This document shows, piece after piece, positions 17,187 through 25,021 of a stretch of 64,000 nt of DNA (position 1 is its first letter; each line of letters opens with the position of its first letter). The translations under genes and the position numbers were made by a program. The notes under the pieces were generated by a model, which was not told the origin of the DNA, ran no database searches, and was given only the letters and a program-made list of their open reading frames with translations. The stretch lies in contig NZ_LYPC01000025.1 of the NCBI RefSeq assembly GCF_001700435.1, positions 38,191 to 102,190 on the forward strand, written 5' to 3'. Source of the DNA: Paenibacillus pectinilyticus (GTDB lineage: Bacteria; Bacillota; Bacilli; Paenibacillales; NBRC-103111).

Positions 17187-17672
17187 TTGCATATTGAATG
17201 GTCCACATTTTGGATACAACTCGTCTCGTTCATTATTTTATATTTGTTGCTTTCTAAATTTGCGTTCGGCCCTCTGTTCGGCATGATGGAAAAACGCAGA
17301 CAATTGGTGAAAGATCAAATTCAAACAGCTGAAAACAGCCGCAAGCAAGCTGATCAATTGTTAGAGGAACAAAAGCAAGCGCTGCAACAAACTCGTAAGG
17401 AAGCTTACGATATTATTGAGCAAGCGAAGCATACAGGTTCCAAGCAAGCTGATGATATTATTCATGCTGCTAGCGCAGAAGCGAATCGTCTGAAAGACGA
17501 AGCGTTGAAAGATATCGAAAATGAGAAGAACAAAGCGGTTGCCGCTCTTCGCAGCCAAGTTGGCGCGATGTCCGTTCTGATCGCATCCAAAATTATCGAG
17601 AAACAAATCGACGAAAAGTCACAAGAAGAACTTGTTGAGCATTACCTCAAAGAGGTAGGAGGCAACGTATGA
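17187..17672 (+). CDS. atpF: F1Fo ATP synthase subunit b
   Basis: This 161-residue subunit has one N-terminal helix (about residues 6-25, FWIQLVSFIILYLLLSKFAF) and a long charged coiled coil that forms the peripheral stalk. The start is TTG at 17187, seven bases after AAGGGAGTG. No better ATG exists in frame. Its last codons overlap the start of atpH by 4 bases. Confidence 0.96.
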   Translation: MHIEWSTFWIQLVSFIILYLLLSKFAFGPLFGMMEKRRQLVKDQIQTAENSRKQADQLLEEQKQALQQTRKEAYDIIEQAKHTGSKQADDIIHAASAEANRLKDEALKDIENEKNKAVAALRSQVGAMSVLIASKIIEKQIDEKSQEELVEHYLKEVGGNV

Positions 17673-18202
17673 GTGACATCGTCGTAGCGAAGCGTTATGC
17701 CAAAGCTCTCTTCGAAGTAGCGAAGGAAAAGAATATCATTTCCCAAGTGGAAGAAGAGCTTAAATCTGTAGCTAGTGCGATTAGGGACAATGCAGACTTG
17801 CAGATGTTCCTGAACCATCCGAACATCGGGACGACCGTCAAAACGGACCTGCTGAAGCAGATTTTCGAGGGCAATGTTTCCGAACCGGTGTGGAACACGC
17901 TGCTGGTCTTGATTGATAAAGGTAGACAATCCATTCTTTCCGCCTTGGTCAGCGATTATGTCAAGGTTGCGAATGAAGCACTCGGGCAAGCGAGCGCAAT
18001 CGTTTACTCCGCATTCGTATTAACGGATGCACAGCAAGCGGAAATTGCCTCACATTTTAGCAAAGTAACAGGTAAAACGATTCGTGTTTCGTCCGTAGTT
18101 GAGCCTAAGCTGCTCGGCGGTGTACAAGTACGTATCGGTGATCGTTTATATGATGGAAGCTTGGCAGGCAAGCTAGACCGCTTGGCCAAAGCATTGGTTT
18201 AA
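17669..18202 (+). CDS. atpH: F1Fo ATP synthase subunit delta
   Basis: This 177-residue subunit links the peripheral stalk to the top of F1. The N-terminal helical bundle begins VVAKRYAKALFEVAKE and the C-terminal block LLGGVQVRIGDRLYDGSLAG is the family signature. The ATGA overlap with atpF indicates translational coupling. Confidence 0.97.
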   Translation: MSDIVVAKRYAKALFEVAKEKNIISQVEEELKSVASAIRDNADLQMFLNHPNIGTTVKTDLLKQIFEGNVSEPVWNTLLVLIDKGRQSILSALVSDYVKVANEALGQASAIVYSAFVLTDAQQAEIASHFSKVTGKTIRVSSVVEPKLLGGVQVRIGDRLYDGSLAGKLDRLAKALV

Positions 18203-18234
18203 CACAAGCACTGTAAGAATAGGGGTGAAGTTCG

Positions 18235-19749
18235 TTGAGTATCAAACCTGAAGAAATCAGCTCATTGATTAAACAACAGATAGCAAACTATAATTCCGAT
18301 ATCCAAGTGGTTGATGTAGGTACAGTCATTCAAGTTGGTGATGGTATCGCTCGTGCTCACGGCTTGGAAAGCGTAATGGCAGGCGAGCTGCTTGAGTTTC
18401 CAAGTGGCGTTCTAGGTTACGCGTTTAACTTGGAAGAAAGCAACGTAGGTATCGTTATTCTCGGACCTTACAAAGATATTCGTGAAGGCGACCAAGTTAA
18501 ACGTACTGGCCGTATCATGGAAATCCCTGTAGGTGATGCACTACTAGGCCGTGTTGTTAACCCATTGGGTCAACCGGTTGATGGTAGAGGTCCTATCGAA
18601 ACAACTGGATTCCGTCCAATCGAATCCCCAGCACCAGGCGTTATGGCCCGTAAATCGGTACATGAGCCAATGCAAACAGGGATCAAAGCGATTGATGCGA
18701 TGGTACCGGTTGGCCGTGGACAACGTGAGTTGCTCATCGGTGACCGCCAAACAGGTAAAACAGCGATTGCAATCGATGCAATCATCAACCAAAAAGGCAA
18801 CGGCGTTAAATGTATCTACGTTGCTATCGGTCAAAAGCAATCCACTGTCGTAGGTGTTGTTGAAACACTTCGTCACGCTGGCGCTTTGGACTACACAATC
18901 GTTGTAACAGCTTCTGCTTCTGAGCCTTCACCAATGCTTTGGTTGGCTCCGTACGCAGGTTGCGCAATGGGTGAGTACTTCATGTACAAAGGCGAGCACG
19001 TGTTGATCGTCTATGATGACTTGTCCAAACAAGCAGCTGCTTACCGTGAGTTGTCCCTCTTGCTTCGTCGTCCACCGGGTCGTGAAGCTTATCCAGGGGA
19101 TGTTTTCTACTTGCACTCCCGTCTTCTAGAGCGTGCTGCGAAATTGAATGATGAGCTAGGTGGCGGTTCCATGACGGCACTTCCTTTCATTGAAACACAA
19201 GCAGGCGATATCTCAGCATACATTCCTACGAACGTAATTTCGATTACGGACGGACAAATCTTCTTAGAATCCGACTTGTTCTACTCAGGTCAGCGTCCAG
19301 CGGTTAACGTTGGTAACTCTGTATCCCGTGTAGGGGGCTCCGCTCAAACGAAAGCGATGAAAAAAGTTGCCGGTACACTTCGTGTTGACTTGGCACAATA
19401 TCGTGAGCTTGCAGCGTTCGCAGCATTCGGTTCTGACCTAGATAAAGCTACTCAATCGCGTTTGGACCGTGGTGTTCGTACGCTTGAAATTTTGAAACAA
19501 GGTGTTCACCAACCGATGTCATTGGAGAAGCAAGTTGCTTCCCTATACACAGTTGTTAAAGGACACGTGGATGATCTTCCTGTTCAAGACGTTACACGTT
19601 TTGAAGGTCAATTCTTGGCTTTCTTGGAATCGAACCGTCCAGAAATTCTACACAGCATTCGCGATACGAAGGACATCACTCCGGATAACGATAAAGCGCT
19701 TGTAGAAGCAATTGTTCAATTCAAAAAGAGCTTCGCAGCTTCTGTATAA
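18235..19749 (+). CDS. atpA: F1Fo ATP synthase subunit alpha
   Basis: This 504-residue non-catalytic nucleotide-binding subunit has the P-loop GDRQTGKTAIAID at about residues 169-181, the KQSTVVGVVETL region, and the alpha/beta signature PAVNVGNSVSRVGG. The length is standard. The start is TTG at 18235 with AGGGGTG seven bases upstream; it gives the expected N-terminus MSIKPEEISSLIKQQI. A structured gap of 129 bases follows before atpG. Confidence 0.98.
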   Translation: MSIKPEEISSLIKQQIANYNSDIQVVDVGTVIQVGDGIARAHGLESVMAGELLEFPSGVLGYAFNLEESNVGIVILGPYKDIREGDQVKRTGRIMEIPVGDALLGRVVNPLGQPVDGRGPIETTGFRPIESPAPGVMARKSVHEPMQTGIKAIDAMVPVGRGQRELLIGDRQTGKTAIAIDAIINQKGNGVKCIYVAIGQKQSTVVGVVETLRHAGALDYTIVVTASASEPSPMLWLAPYAGCAMGEYFMYKGEHVLIVYDDLSKQAAAYRELSLLLRRPPGREAYPGDVFYLHSRLLERAAKLNDELGGGSMTALPFIETQAGDISAYIPTNVISITDGQIFLESDLFYSGQRPAVNVGNSVSRVGGSAQTKAMKKVAGTLRVDLAQYRELAAFAAFGSDLDKATQSRLDRGVRTLEILKQGVHQPMSLEKQVASLYTVVKGHVDDLPVQDVTRFEGQFLAFLESNRPEILHSIRDTKDITPDNDKALVEAIVQFKKSFAASV

Positions 19750-19757
19750 ATCATGAT

Positions 19758-19858
19758 GGTAGAGCTTCCTGCCTACAGTGAAGCTCTACCTCCCATGTTA
19801 ACCCTGGGCAGGCTGATCGCCTGAGTTCAGGTCTTCGAATGAAGGCTTTTCTAAGCCT
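19758..19858 (+). repeat. Three consecutive hairpins in the atpA-atpG gap
   Basis: The first hairpin is a perfect 11-bp stem (arms 19758-19768 and 19780-19790, GGTAGAGCTTC/GAAGCTCTACC) with an 11-base loop and no T-run. A CAGGC/GCCTG hairpin (19809-19823) and an AGGCTT/AAGCCT hairpin (19843-19858) follow, just before the atpG ribosome binding site. Without a T tract the first is unlikely to be a terminator; a role in RNA stability or in tuning subunit ratio fits better. Confidence 0.7.
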
Positions 19859-19878
19859 CAAAAGAGAGGTGAGCAGGT

Positions 19879-20736
19879 ATGGCAAAAGGAATGCGCGAGA
19901 TTAAGCGCCAAATCAAGTCCACACAAAGCACGAAGCAAATCACGAGAGCGATGGAAATGGTCTCTGCAGCGAATTTGAGACGAGCACAACGTTCTGCGGA
20001 AGCAGCACGTCCTTACTCAGACAAGTTGAAAGAAGTTGTTCAAAGCATCGCAGCTGGAAGCAAAGGGATCAAACACCCGATGTTACAGACACGCGAAGTG
20101 AAGAAGACGGGCTATTTAGTAATCACCTCGGATCGTGGATTGGCTGGAGGATACAACGCTAACGTGTTGCGGAAGGTCATGACCGAGATTCGTGAAAACC
20201 ATAAATCAACAGCTGAATATTCGATTTTTGTAATCGGACGTAAAGGCAGTAACTACTTCCACAAGCGCAATATGCCAGTTGTAGAAGAAGTAACAGGTGT
20301 TCCGGATTCACCGAAATTCGCGGATATCAAATCTGTCGCTTCAGCAGCAGTGAAGAACTTCGAGAACGGAACATATGACCAGTTGTTCTTGGTATACAAC
20401 CAATTCAAGAATGCGATTACCCAAATTCCAACCATGATTCGCCTGCTTCCTATGGAGGAAGTTACTGGCGTGGCTGCTGCTAGTTATGAGTATGAGCCAT
20501 CACCAGAAGGTGTTCTGGAAGTATTGCTGCCTAAATATGCAGAAACGCTTATTTACAGTGCAGTACTGGAAGGTAAAGCAAGTGAGTTTGGTGCGAGAAT
20601 GACAGCGATGAACTCTGCTACGAAGAATGCTACAAAAATGATCAGCGGCTACACATTAGCTTACAACCGTGCGCGTCAAGCTTCGATTACCCAGGAAATA
20701 TCGGAAATCGTTGCTGGAGCGAACGCGAACGCATAA
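19879..20736 (+). CDS. atpG: F1Fo ATP synthase subunit gamma
   Basis: This 285-residue central-shaft subunit begins with the conserved MREIKRQIKSTQSTKQITRA helix. It ends with the matching C-terminal helix, which includes MNSATKNATKMISGYTLAYN and RARQASITQEISEIVAGA. It contains ITSDRGLAGGYNANV, the usual motif of the Rossmann-like domain. AGAGGTGAGC lies upstream of the ATG. Confidence 0.98.
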   Translation: MAKGMREIKRQIKSTQSTKQITRAMEMVSAANLRRAQRSAEAARPYSDKLKEVVQSIAAGSKGIKHPMLQTREVKKTGYLVITSDRGLAGGYNANVLRKVMTEIRENHKSTAEYSIFVIGRKGSNYFHKRNMPVVEEVTGVPDSPKFADIKSVASAAVKNFENGTYDQLFLVYNQFKNAITQIPTMIRLLPMEEVTGVAAASYEYEPSPEGVLEVLLPKYAETLIYSAVLEGKASEFGARMTAMNSATKNATKMISGYTLAYNRARQASITQEISEIVAGANANA

Positions 20737-20743
20737 CAATGAA

Positions 20744-20757
20744 GCTTCTACGGAAGC
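20744..20757 (+). repeat. UNCG-type tetraloop hairpin in the atpG-atpD gap
   Basis: GCTTC and GAAGC pair around TACG with a C-G closing pair, the very stable C(UACG)G tetraloop. It ends about 13 bases before the AGGAGGG of atpD. Confidence 0.5.
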
Positions 20758-20781
20758 AAAGCTTTTCTTAGGAGGGAAACC

Positions 20782-22179
20782 ATGAGCAAAGGGCGCGTTG
20801 TAACAATTACAGGGCCAGTCGTCGACATTGAGTTCGAACGCGGACAACTCCCTGAAATCTTGAATGCCATCAAGATTGAAAAAAATGATAATGGCGTACT
20901 TTCCACAATGACAGTCGAAGCAGCTGTTCACCTTGGTGACAACTTGGTTCGTTGTATCGCAATGTCCTCAACTGACGGACTTGTGCGTGGAGCAGTAGCT
21001 ACAGATACAAAAGCTGCAATTACTGTACCAGTTGGAGCAGCAACACTAGGTCGTGTGTTTAACGTATTGGGAGATCCGATTGATGGAATCGAAGAAGTTG
21101 ACCGTACATTAACAAGCGGCATTCACAAAGAAGCTCCAGCTTTCGACAACTTGTCGACAAAAGCAGAGATTCTTGAAACAGGTATCAAAGTTATCGACCT
21201 TATGGCTCCTTATGTTAAGGGTGGTAAAATCGGTCTCTTCGGCGGCGCGGGTGTAGGTAAAACCGTAACGATGCAAGAGTTGATCCACAACATCGCACAA
21301 GAGCACGGCGGTATCTCCGTTTTCGCAGGCGTTGGAGAGCGTACTCGTGAAGGTAATGACCTTTACCACGAGATGAAAGACTCCGGCGTTATCGCAAAAA
21401 CAGCGATGGTATTTGGTCAAATGAACGAGCCTCCAGGCGCGCGTCTTCGCGTAGCTTTGTCCGGTTTGACAATGGCTGAGTATTTCCGTGATGAAGAAGG
21501 TAAAGACGTTCTTCTATTCATCGATAACATCTTCCGTTTCACACAAGCTGGTTCCGAGGTTTCCGCTTTGTTAGGCCGTATGCCTTCCGCGGTAGGTTAC
21601 CAACCAACCCTAGCTACAGAAATGGGTCAATTGCAAGAGCGTATTACCTCCACGAAAAAAGGTTCCGTTACTTCCATTCAAGCGATTTACGTTCCTGCCG
21701 ATGACTATACGGATCCGGCTCCTGCAACGGCTTTCGCTCACTTGGACGCAACAACGAACTTGGAGCGTAGTATTGCTGCAGCAGGTATTTTCCCTGCGGT
21801 AGATCCACTTGCTTCTTCTTCCCGTATCTTGACGCCAGAAACACTTGGCGAAGATCACTATAGAACAGCACAAGGCGTTAAACAAATTCTTCAACGTTAC
21901 AAAGAACTTCTGGATATTATTGCGATCTTGGGTATGGATGAGTTGTCCGATGAGGACAAATTGACTGTACACCGTGCGCGTCGTCTCCGCTTGTTCTTGT
22001 CTCAGCCGCTTCACGTTGCTGAGCCGTTCAACGGTTTCCCAGGTCTTTATGTACCATTGAAAGAAACTGTGCGTAGCTTCAAAGAAATCCTTGAAGGTAA
22101 ACACGATAACCTTCCTGAAGTAGCTTTCCACAATGTTGGAACGATCGAAGACGCTATCGAGAAAGCAAAAACACTGTAA
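20782..22179 (+). CDS. atpD: F1Fo ATP synthase subunit beta (catalytic)
   Basis: This 465-residue catalytic subunit has the P-loop GGAGVGKTV, GVGERTREGNDLYHEM with the catalytic glutamate region, and LLFIDNIFRFTQAGSEVSAL (Walker B). It also has GRMPSAVGYQPTLATEMG and the DELSDEDKLTV version of the DELSEED torque helix. AGGAGGG lies five bases before the ATG. Confidence 0.99.
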   Translation: MSKGRVVTITGPVVDIEFERGQLPEILNAIKIEKNDNGVLSTMTVEAAVHLGDNLVRCIAMSSTDGLVRGAVATDTKAAITVPVGAATLGRVFNVLGDPIDGIEEVDRTLTSGIHKEAPAFDNLSTKAEILETGIKVIDLMAPYVKGGKIGLFGGAGVGKTVTMQELIHNIAQEHGGISVFAGVGERTREGNDLYHEMKDSGVIAKTAMVFGQMNEPPGARLRVALSGLTMAEYFRDEEGKDVLLFIDNIFRFTQAGSEVSALLGRMPSAVGYQPTLATEMGQLQERITSTKKGSVTSIQAIYVPADDYTDPAPATAFAHLDATTNLERSIAAAGIFPAVDPLASSSRILTPETLGEDHYRTAQGVKQILQRYKELLDIIAILGMDELSDEDKLTVHRARRLRLFLSQPLHVAEPFNGFPGLYVPLKETVRSFKEILEGKHDNLPEVAFHNVGTIEDAIEKAKTL

Positions 22180-22221
22180 GCTTGGCATCTTGCTAAGAAC
22201 GGTTTTTGCTCAAAGATAAGC

Positions 22222-22263
22222 AACGCTTACGATAGTTTACCTACGGTAAACGTTTAGGAAGGA
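22222..22263 (+). repeat. Intergenic hairpin element ahead of atpC (variant copy C)
   Basis: ACGCTTACGATA is followed by 7-bp arms GTTTACC (22235-22241) and GGTAAAC (22245-22251), then GTTTAGGAAGGAG with the ribosome binding site. Relative to copies A and B both arms have changed in step, so pairing is kept while the sequence differs. Confidence 0.65.
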
Positions 22264-22271
22264 GAATCCAA

Positions 22272-22676
22272 GTGAGTACATTCCTACTGGAAATTGTTAC
22301 ACCGGAGCGCAAAGTGTACGCTGAACAAGTGAACATGGTTAGCGTGAAGGGTACTGAAGGGGAGCTTGGGATTCTGCCGAATCACATTCCATTGGTCACT
22401 CCACTGAGAATTGCACCGATTACTGTGAAGAGAACGGGCTCTAAAGACGAAGTCATCGCAGTAAACGGCGGATTCATGGAAGTGCGCAAGGATAAGGTGG
22501 TTATTTTGGCGGAAAGCGCCGAGCTACCTGAACAAATCGATATCGATCGTGCGAAGGCAGCGAAAGACCGTGCGGAGAAACGTCTTGCGGATACCAAGCA
22601 AGATAACGTGGATTTCAAACGTGCTGAAGCTTCCTTACAAAGAGCAGTGAATCGTATCGGCGTGTCCGGGAAATAA
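22272..22676 (+). CDS. atpC: F1Fo ATP synthase subunit epsilon
   Basis: This 134-residue subunit has an N-terminal beta-sandwich (TPERKVYAEQVNMVSVKGTE, GELGILPNHIPLVTPL) and a C-terminal two-helix hairpin (RAKAAKDRAEKRLADTK). The helix hairpin can inhibit ATP hydrolysis. The start is GTG at 22272, eight bases after GGAAGGAG. It is the last gene of the operon and a strong terminator follows. Confidence 0.97.
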   Translation: MSTFLLEIVTPERKVYAEQVNMVSVKGTEGELGILPNHIPLVTPLRIAPITVKRTGSKDEVIAVNGGFMEVRKDKVVILAESAELPEQIDIDRAKAAKDRAEKRLADTKQDNVDFKRAEASLQRAVNRIGVSGK

Positions 22677-22684
22677 ATAGATCA

Positions 22685-22716
22685 AGCGGGGGAACTTCGG
22701 TTCCTCCGCTTTTTTG
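22685..22716 (+). terminator. Terminator of the atp operon
   Basis: An 11-bp stem (AGCGGGGGAAC and GTTCCTCCGCT, one G-T pair) is capped by a TTCG tetraloop and followed by six Ts. Confidence 0.95.
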
Positions 22717-22738
22717 CTTTTAACCGGGCATATAAATA

Positions 22739-22760
22739 GCCCCTCTCAGAGGAGAGGAGC
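22739..22760 (-). terminator. Possible terminator hairpin of the minus-strand small gene
   Basis: Read on the minus strand, GCTCCTCTC and GAGAGGGGC pair (one G-T) around CTCT about 20 bases after the stop of the 54-residue gene. The following sequence is A/T-rich without a clean T run, so termination may be weak. Confidence 0.45.
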
Positions 22761-22778
22761 CAGTGTGAAGGGTTCATT

Positions 22779-22943
22779 TTAAGCGTGATGCCAAGTGGTG
22801 GATTGTCCTGTTTTCGGGCAGGGAGGGAACGTTTGACCCGCAGTCAATTCTACACTTTGTCCGTCTGCATCGCGATAGCGACCAGTCTCTGTGACTTTGT
22901 CATTGGTTCTATGTTGGTGATTAGCATTTGATGCATTTGCCAT
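22779..22943 (-). CDS. Small 54-residue protein with TGRY / FPPCP / TTWHH motifs, YjzC-like
   Basis: Reading the minus strand from the ATG at 22943 gives 54 codons ending in TAA. The N-terminus is Asn/His/Ala-rich, followed by VTETGRYRDADG, ELTAGQTFPPCP and TTWHHA. A Gly-Arg-Tyr turn, a GxxFPxCP motif and a terminal Trp resemble the YjzC family of small Firmicute proteins, but I am not certain of membership. AAGGAAGG lies 11 bases upstream on that strand. A TTGAGG-N16-TATTTT promoter can be drawn further upstream. It is oriented against the two large operons and encodes no membrane segment. Confidence 0.65.
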   Translation of the reverse strand: MANASNANHQHRTNDKVTETGRYRDADGQSVELTAGQTFPPCPKTGQSTTWHHA

Positions 22944-23057
22944 AAGAAATCATTCCTTCCTTGGTTTAAAATAGGGTTTGCGGCGAGAGCCTCAATGCCC
23001 CGTGCATAGTATTACCCACCATTGAGGGATCCTACTCATACGCGGGAAGAATTAATG

Positions 23058-23086
23058 TCGACGCCCATACCCCTTTTTGATATACT
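23058..23086 (+). promoter_or_regulatory. Promoter of the nuo operon
   Basis: TCGACG (23058-23063) and TATACT (23081-23086) are 17 bases apart, and the -10 is preceded by TGA, an extended -10. It lies about 75 bases before the nuoA start and after the divergent small gene. Confidence 0.65.
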
Positions 23087-23160
23087 AATAAAGGTGATTA
23101 TTACCAAAACTAAGAAAATGATAAAGAATGCAAATCAGAAATGGAGGCGGTTACATTCAC

Positions 23161-23529
23161 ATGATGTATACAAATAACTATGTAATCGTGGCGATTTTTC
23201 TTGGGCTAGGTGTTGTCCTCCCCATTGTAGCGCTAACGATTGGCAAATGGTTAAGACCGAGTAAACCCATCGATGAGAAGTACACGACGTACGAGAGTGG
23301 TAATGAGCCTGTAGGTGAAGGGCAGATCCGGTTTAACATTCGTTATTATTTGTTTGCTTTGATGTTCGTCATCTTTGATGTGGAGACCGTGTTCCTCTAT
23401 CCGTGGGCTGTTGCGTTTAATCAGCTTGGATTGTTTGCTTTAATAGAAATGTGTATTTTTGTAGCCTTGCTTGCCATAGGATTAATATACGCTTGGAAGA
23501 AGAAGGTGCTGCAATGGACTTCAGTCTAG
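23161..23529 (+). CDS. nuoA: NADH-quinone oxidoreductase subunit A
   Basis: This membrane subunit of about 122 residues has three helices and the family motif TTYESGNEPVGEGQIRFNIR, which contributes to the quinone-site loop, followed by FVIFDVETVFLYPWA. The reading frame is open to an ATG at 23128, but that one has no ribosome binding site. GGAGG (23143-23147) precedes the ATG at 23161 by 13 bases, rather far. An ATT codon at 23155 would have ideal spacing, so the exact start is uncertain. Confidence 0.93.
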   Translation: MMYTNNYVIVAIFLGLGVVLPIVALTIGKWLRPSKPIDEKYTTYESGNEPVGEGQIRFNIRYYLFALMFVIFDVETVFLYPWAVAFNQLGLFALIEMCIFVALLAIGLIYAWKKKVLQWTSV

Positions 23530-24032
23530 AGTCAATCTCTCCCGAGGAACGGGAAGAAATTAACCGTAATGTATTTATGACAACGCTGGAGCAGGTAAAA
23601 GCATGGGCTCGCAGTAATTCGCTTTGGCCATTAACTTTTGGCTTGGCTTGTTGTGCCATCGAAATGATGGGAACAGGTGGTTCACACTATGATTTAGACC
23701 GATTCGGAGTCATCTTCCGTACGTCACCTAGGCAATCAGATGTCATGATTGTGGCAGGTACGGTTACGAAGAAAATGGCTCCTTTGCTGCGCCGTCTTTA
23801 TGAACAAATGCCTGAGCCGAAGTGGGTTATCGCGATGGGTTCCTGCGCTACGGCAGGTGGACCTTATGTGAAGTCGTATTCCGTTGTCAAAGGGGTGGAT
23901 CAAATCGTACCGGTGGATGTGTACATCCCAGGTTGTCCGCCTAATCCAGCTGCACTCATTTATGGAATCAACAAGCTTCAGGAGAAGATTCGCTATGAGG
24001 CGAAGACTGGGAAGCAGGTGACGAACCGATGA
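23514..24032 (+). CDS. nuoB: NADH-quinone oxidoreductase subunit B (cluster N2)
   Basis: This peripheral-arm subunit of about 172 residues carries the terminal 4Fe-4S cluster N2. Its cysteine ligands are visible as the double Cys in GLACCAIEMM, the Cys in MGSCATAGGPY and the Cys in VPGCPPNP. The ATG at 23514, after AAGGTG, gives the expected N-terminus MDFSLESISPEEREEI. The gene starts inside nuoA (16-base overlap) and overlaps nuoC by four bases. Confidence 0.97.
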   Translation: MDFSLESISPEEREEINRNVFMTTLEQVKAWARSNSLWPLTFGLACCAIEMMGTGGSHYDLDRFGVIFRTSPRQSDVMIVAGTVTKKMAPLLRRLYEQMPEPKWVIAMGSCATAGGPYVKSYSVVKGVDQIVPVDVYIPGCPPNPAALIYGINKLQEKIRYEAKTGKQVTNR

Positions 24033-25018
24033 GTGAGGAGAAAAAGCCCGAGGAAACGGTAGTTCCGGGTTCTGAGGGTGAAGGTAAGGCTGAGGATAAT
24101 GCGGGAACTGAAGTGGAAGGTAGAGAGGCGAGTAAAGAGGCAGCTTTGTCTGAGGCTAGGGCTGAAGATAGTGCTGAGAGCGAAGTGGAAGCTGCTGCAG
24201 AGAGCAACGGTGGAAACAAAGCTGAAGTAACTAGTGCAGAGAGAAACGGCGAAAACAACATAGAAGTGCGTGCAGAGAACAACAGCGAAAGCAAAGCCGA
24301 AGTGCCTGCGGATAGTAATGGTGAGCGTAAAGCAGAAGCCACCGAGCCGCCTCCGCCAGAGGCAGCTCCGGAGTCGGGCAAGCCCGCGCCCGCCGGGGCA
24401 ACAACGCCAGCGTCCGCAGACGCTGGCAGCGAAGACCCAGCGGCCAAAGCCCAGGCCGCTGCAGAAGCCCGCGCCGCACGTGCCGCAGCACGCGGCGCCA
24501 AGACCGAATCGGCGGACCCAGCCGCGCCGAAAGAGCCGTCACCGAACCAGCCGCTGCTGGATCGGTTGGTCGAGATCTTGAAGGCCGAGGCAGGCGAAGA
24601 CGCCGTCGTCGAGGCCTTCATCAACGAAAGGGACGCGCATCGTCCTTACGTCGTCATTCACAGCTCGCGCTGGCCGCAGGCCGCGCTGACTCTTCGCAAC
24701 CACGAAGAGCTGCGCTGCGATTATCTGCGCAATCTCTCCGGTGTGGATCAAGAAACGCACCTCGAGGTGGCGTATCATCTGCTTTCCCTTACACACAAGC
24801 GCGAGTATTGTGTGAAGGTGAAGACGGACCGTGAGCACCCAAGCATCCCTTCGGTGGCCCCTGTATGGCCGACGGCCGACTGGAACGAGCGTGAAGCCTT
24901 TGACTTATTTGGCATCGACTTCCCTGGCCACCCGAATTTAGTACGCATTATGATGCCTGATGATTGGGTGGGTCATCCACTGCGCAAAGACTACGAACCG
25001 CTTGACCCGGAGGTGTAG
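24029..25018 (+). CDS. nuoC: NADH-quinone oxidoreductase subunit C with long acidic extension
   Basis: The conserved NuoC domain occupies about residues 170-329: the PNQPLLDRLVEIL start, LRNHEELRCDYLRNLSGVDQ, TADWNEREAFDLFGIDFPGH and the C-terminal HPLRKDYEP signature. The first 170 residues are low complexity. An acidic Glu/Ala/Asn-rich part has repeated units such as ESKAEVPADSNGERKAEA, and an Ala/Pro-rich part follows. They have no cysteine and no predicted membrane segment, and look disordered. Bacterial NuoC is normally 150-200 residues, so the gene is nearly doubled. Base composition becomes markedly G+C-rich between about 24350 and 24620. The ATGA overlap with nuoB supports the upstream start. 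Confidence 0.93.
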   Translation: MSEEKKPEETVVPGSEGEGKAEDNAGTEVEGREASKEAALSEARAEDSAESEVEAAAESNGGNKAEVTSAERNGENNIEVRAENNSESKAEVPADSNGERKAEATEPPPPEAAPESGKPAPAGATTPASADAGSEDPAAKAQAAAEARAARAAARGAKTESADPAAPKEPSPNQPLLDRLVEILKAEAGEDAVVEAFINERDAHRPYVVIHSSRWPQAALTLRNHEELRCDYLRNLSGVDQETHLEVAYHLLSLTHKREYCVKVKTDREHPSIPSVAPVWPTADWNEREAFDLFGIDFPGHPNLVRIMMPDDWVGHPLRKDYEPLDPEV

Positions 25019-25021
25019 CAC

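Noticed and set aside
23968..24624. 218-codon Ser/Ala-rich minus-strand frame opposite nuoC
   Set aside because: Mirror image of the repetitive low-complexity NuoC extension; no ribosome binding site that I could see.
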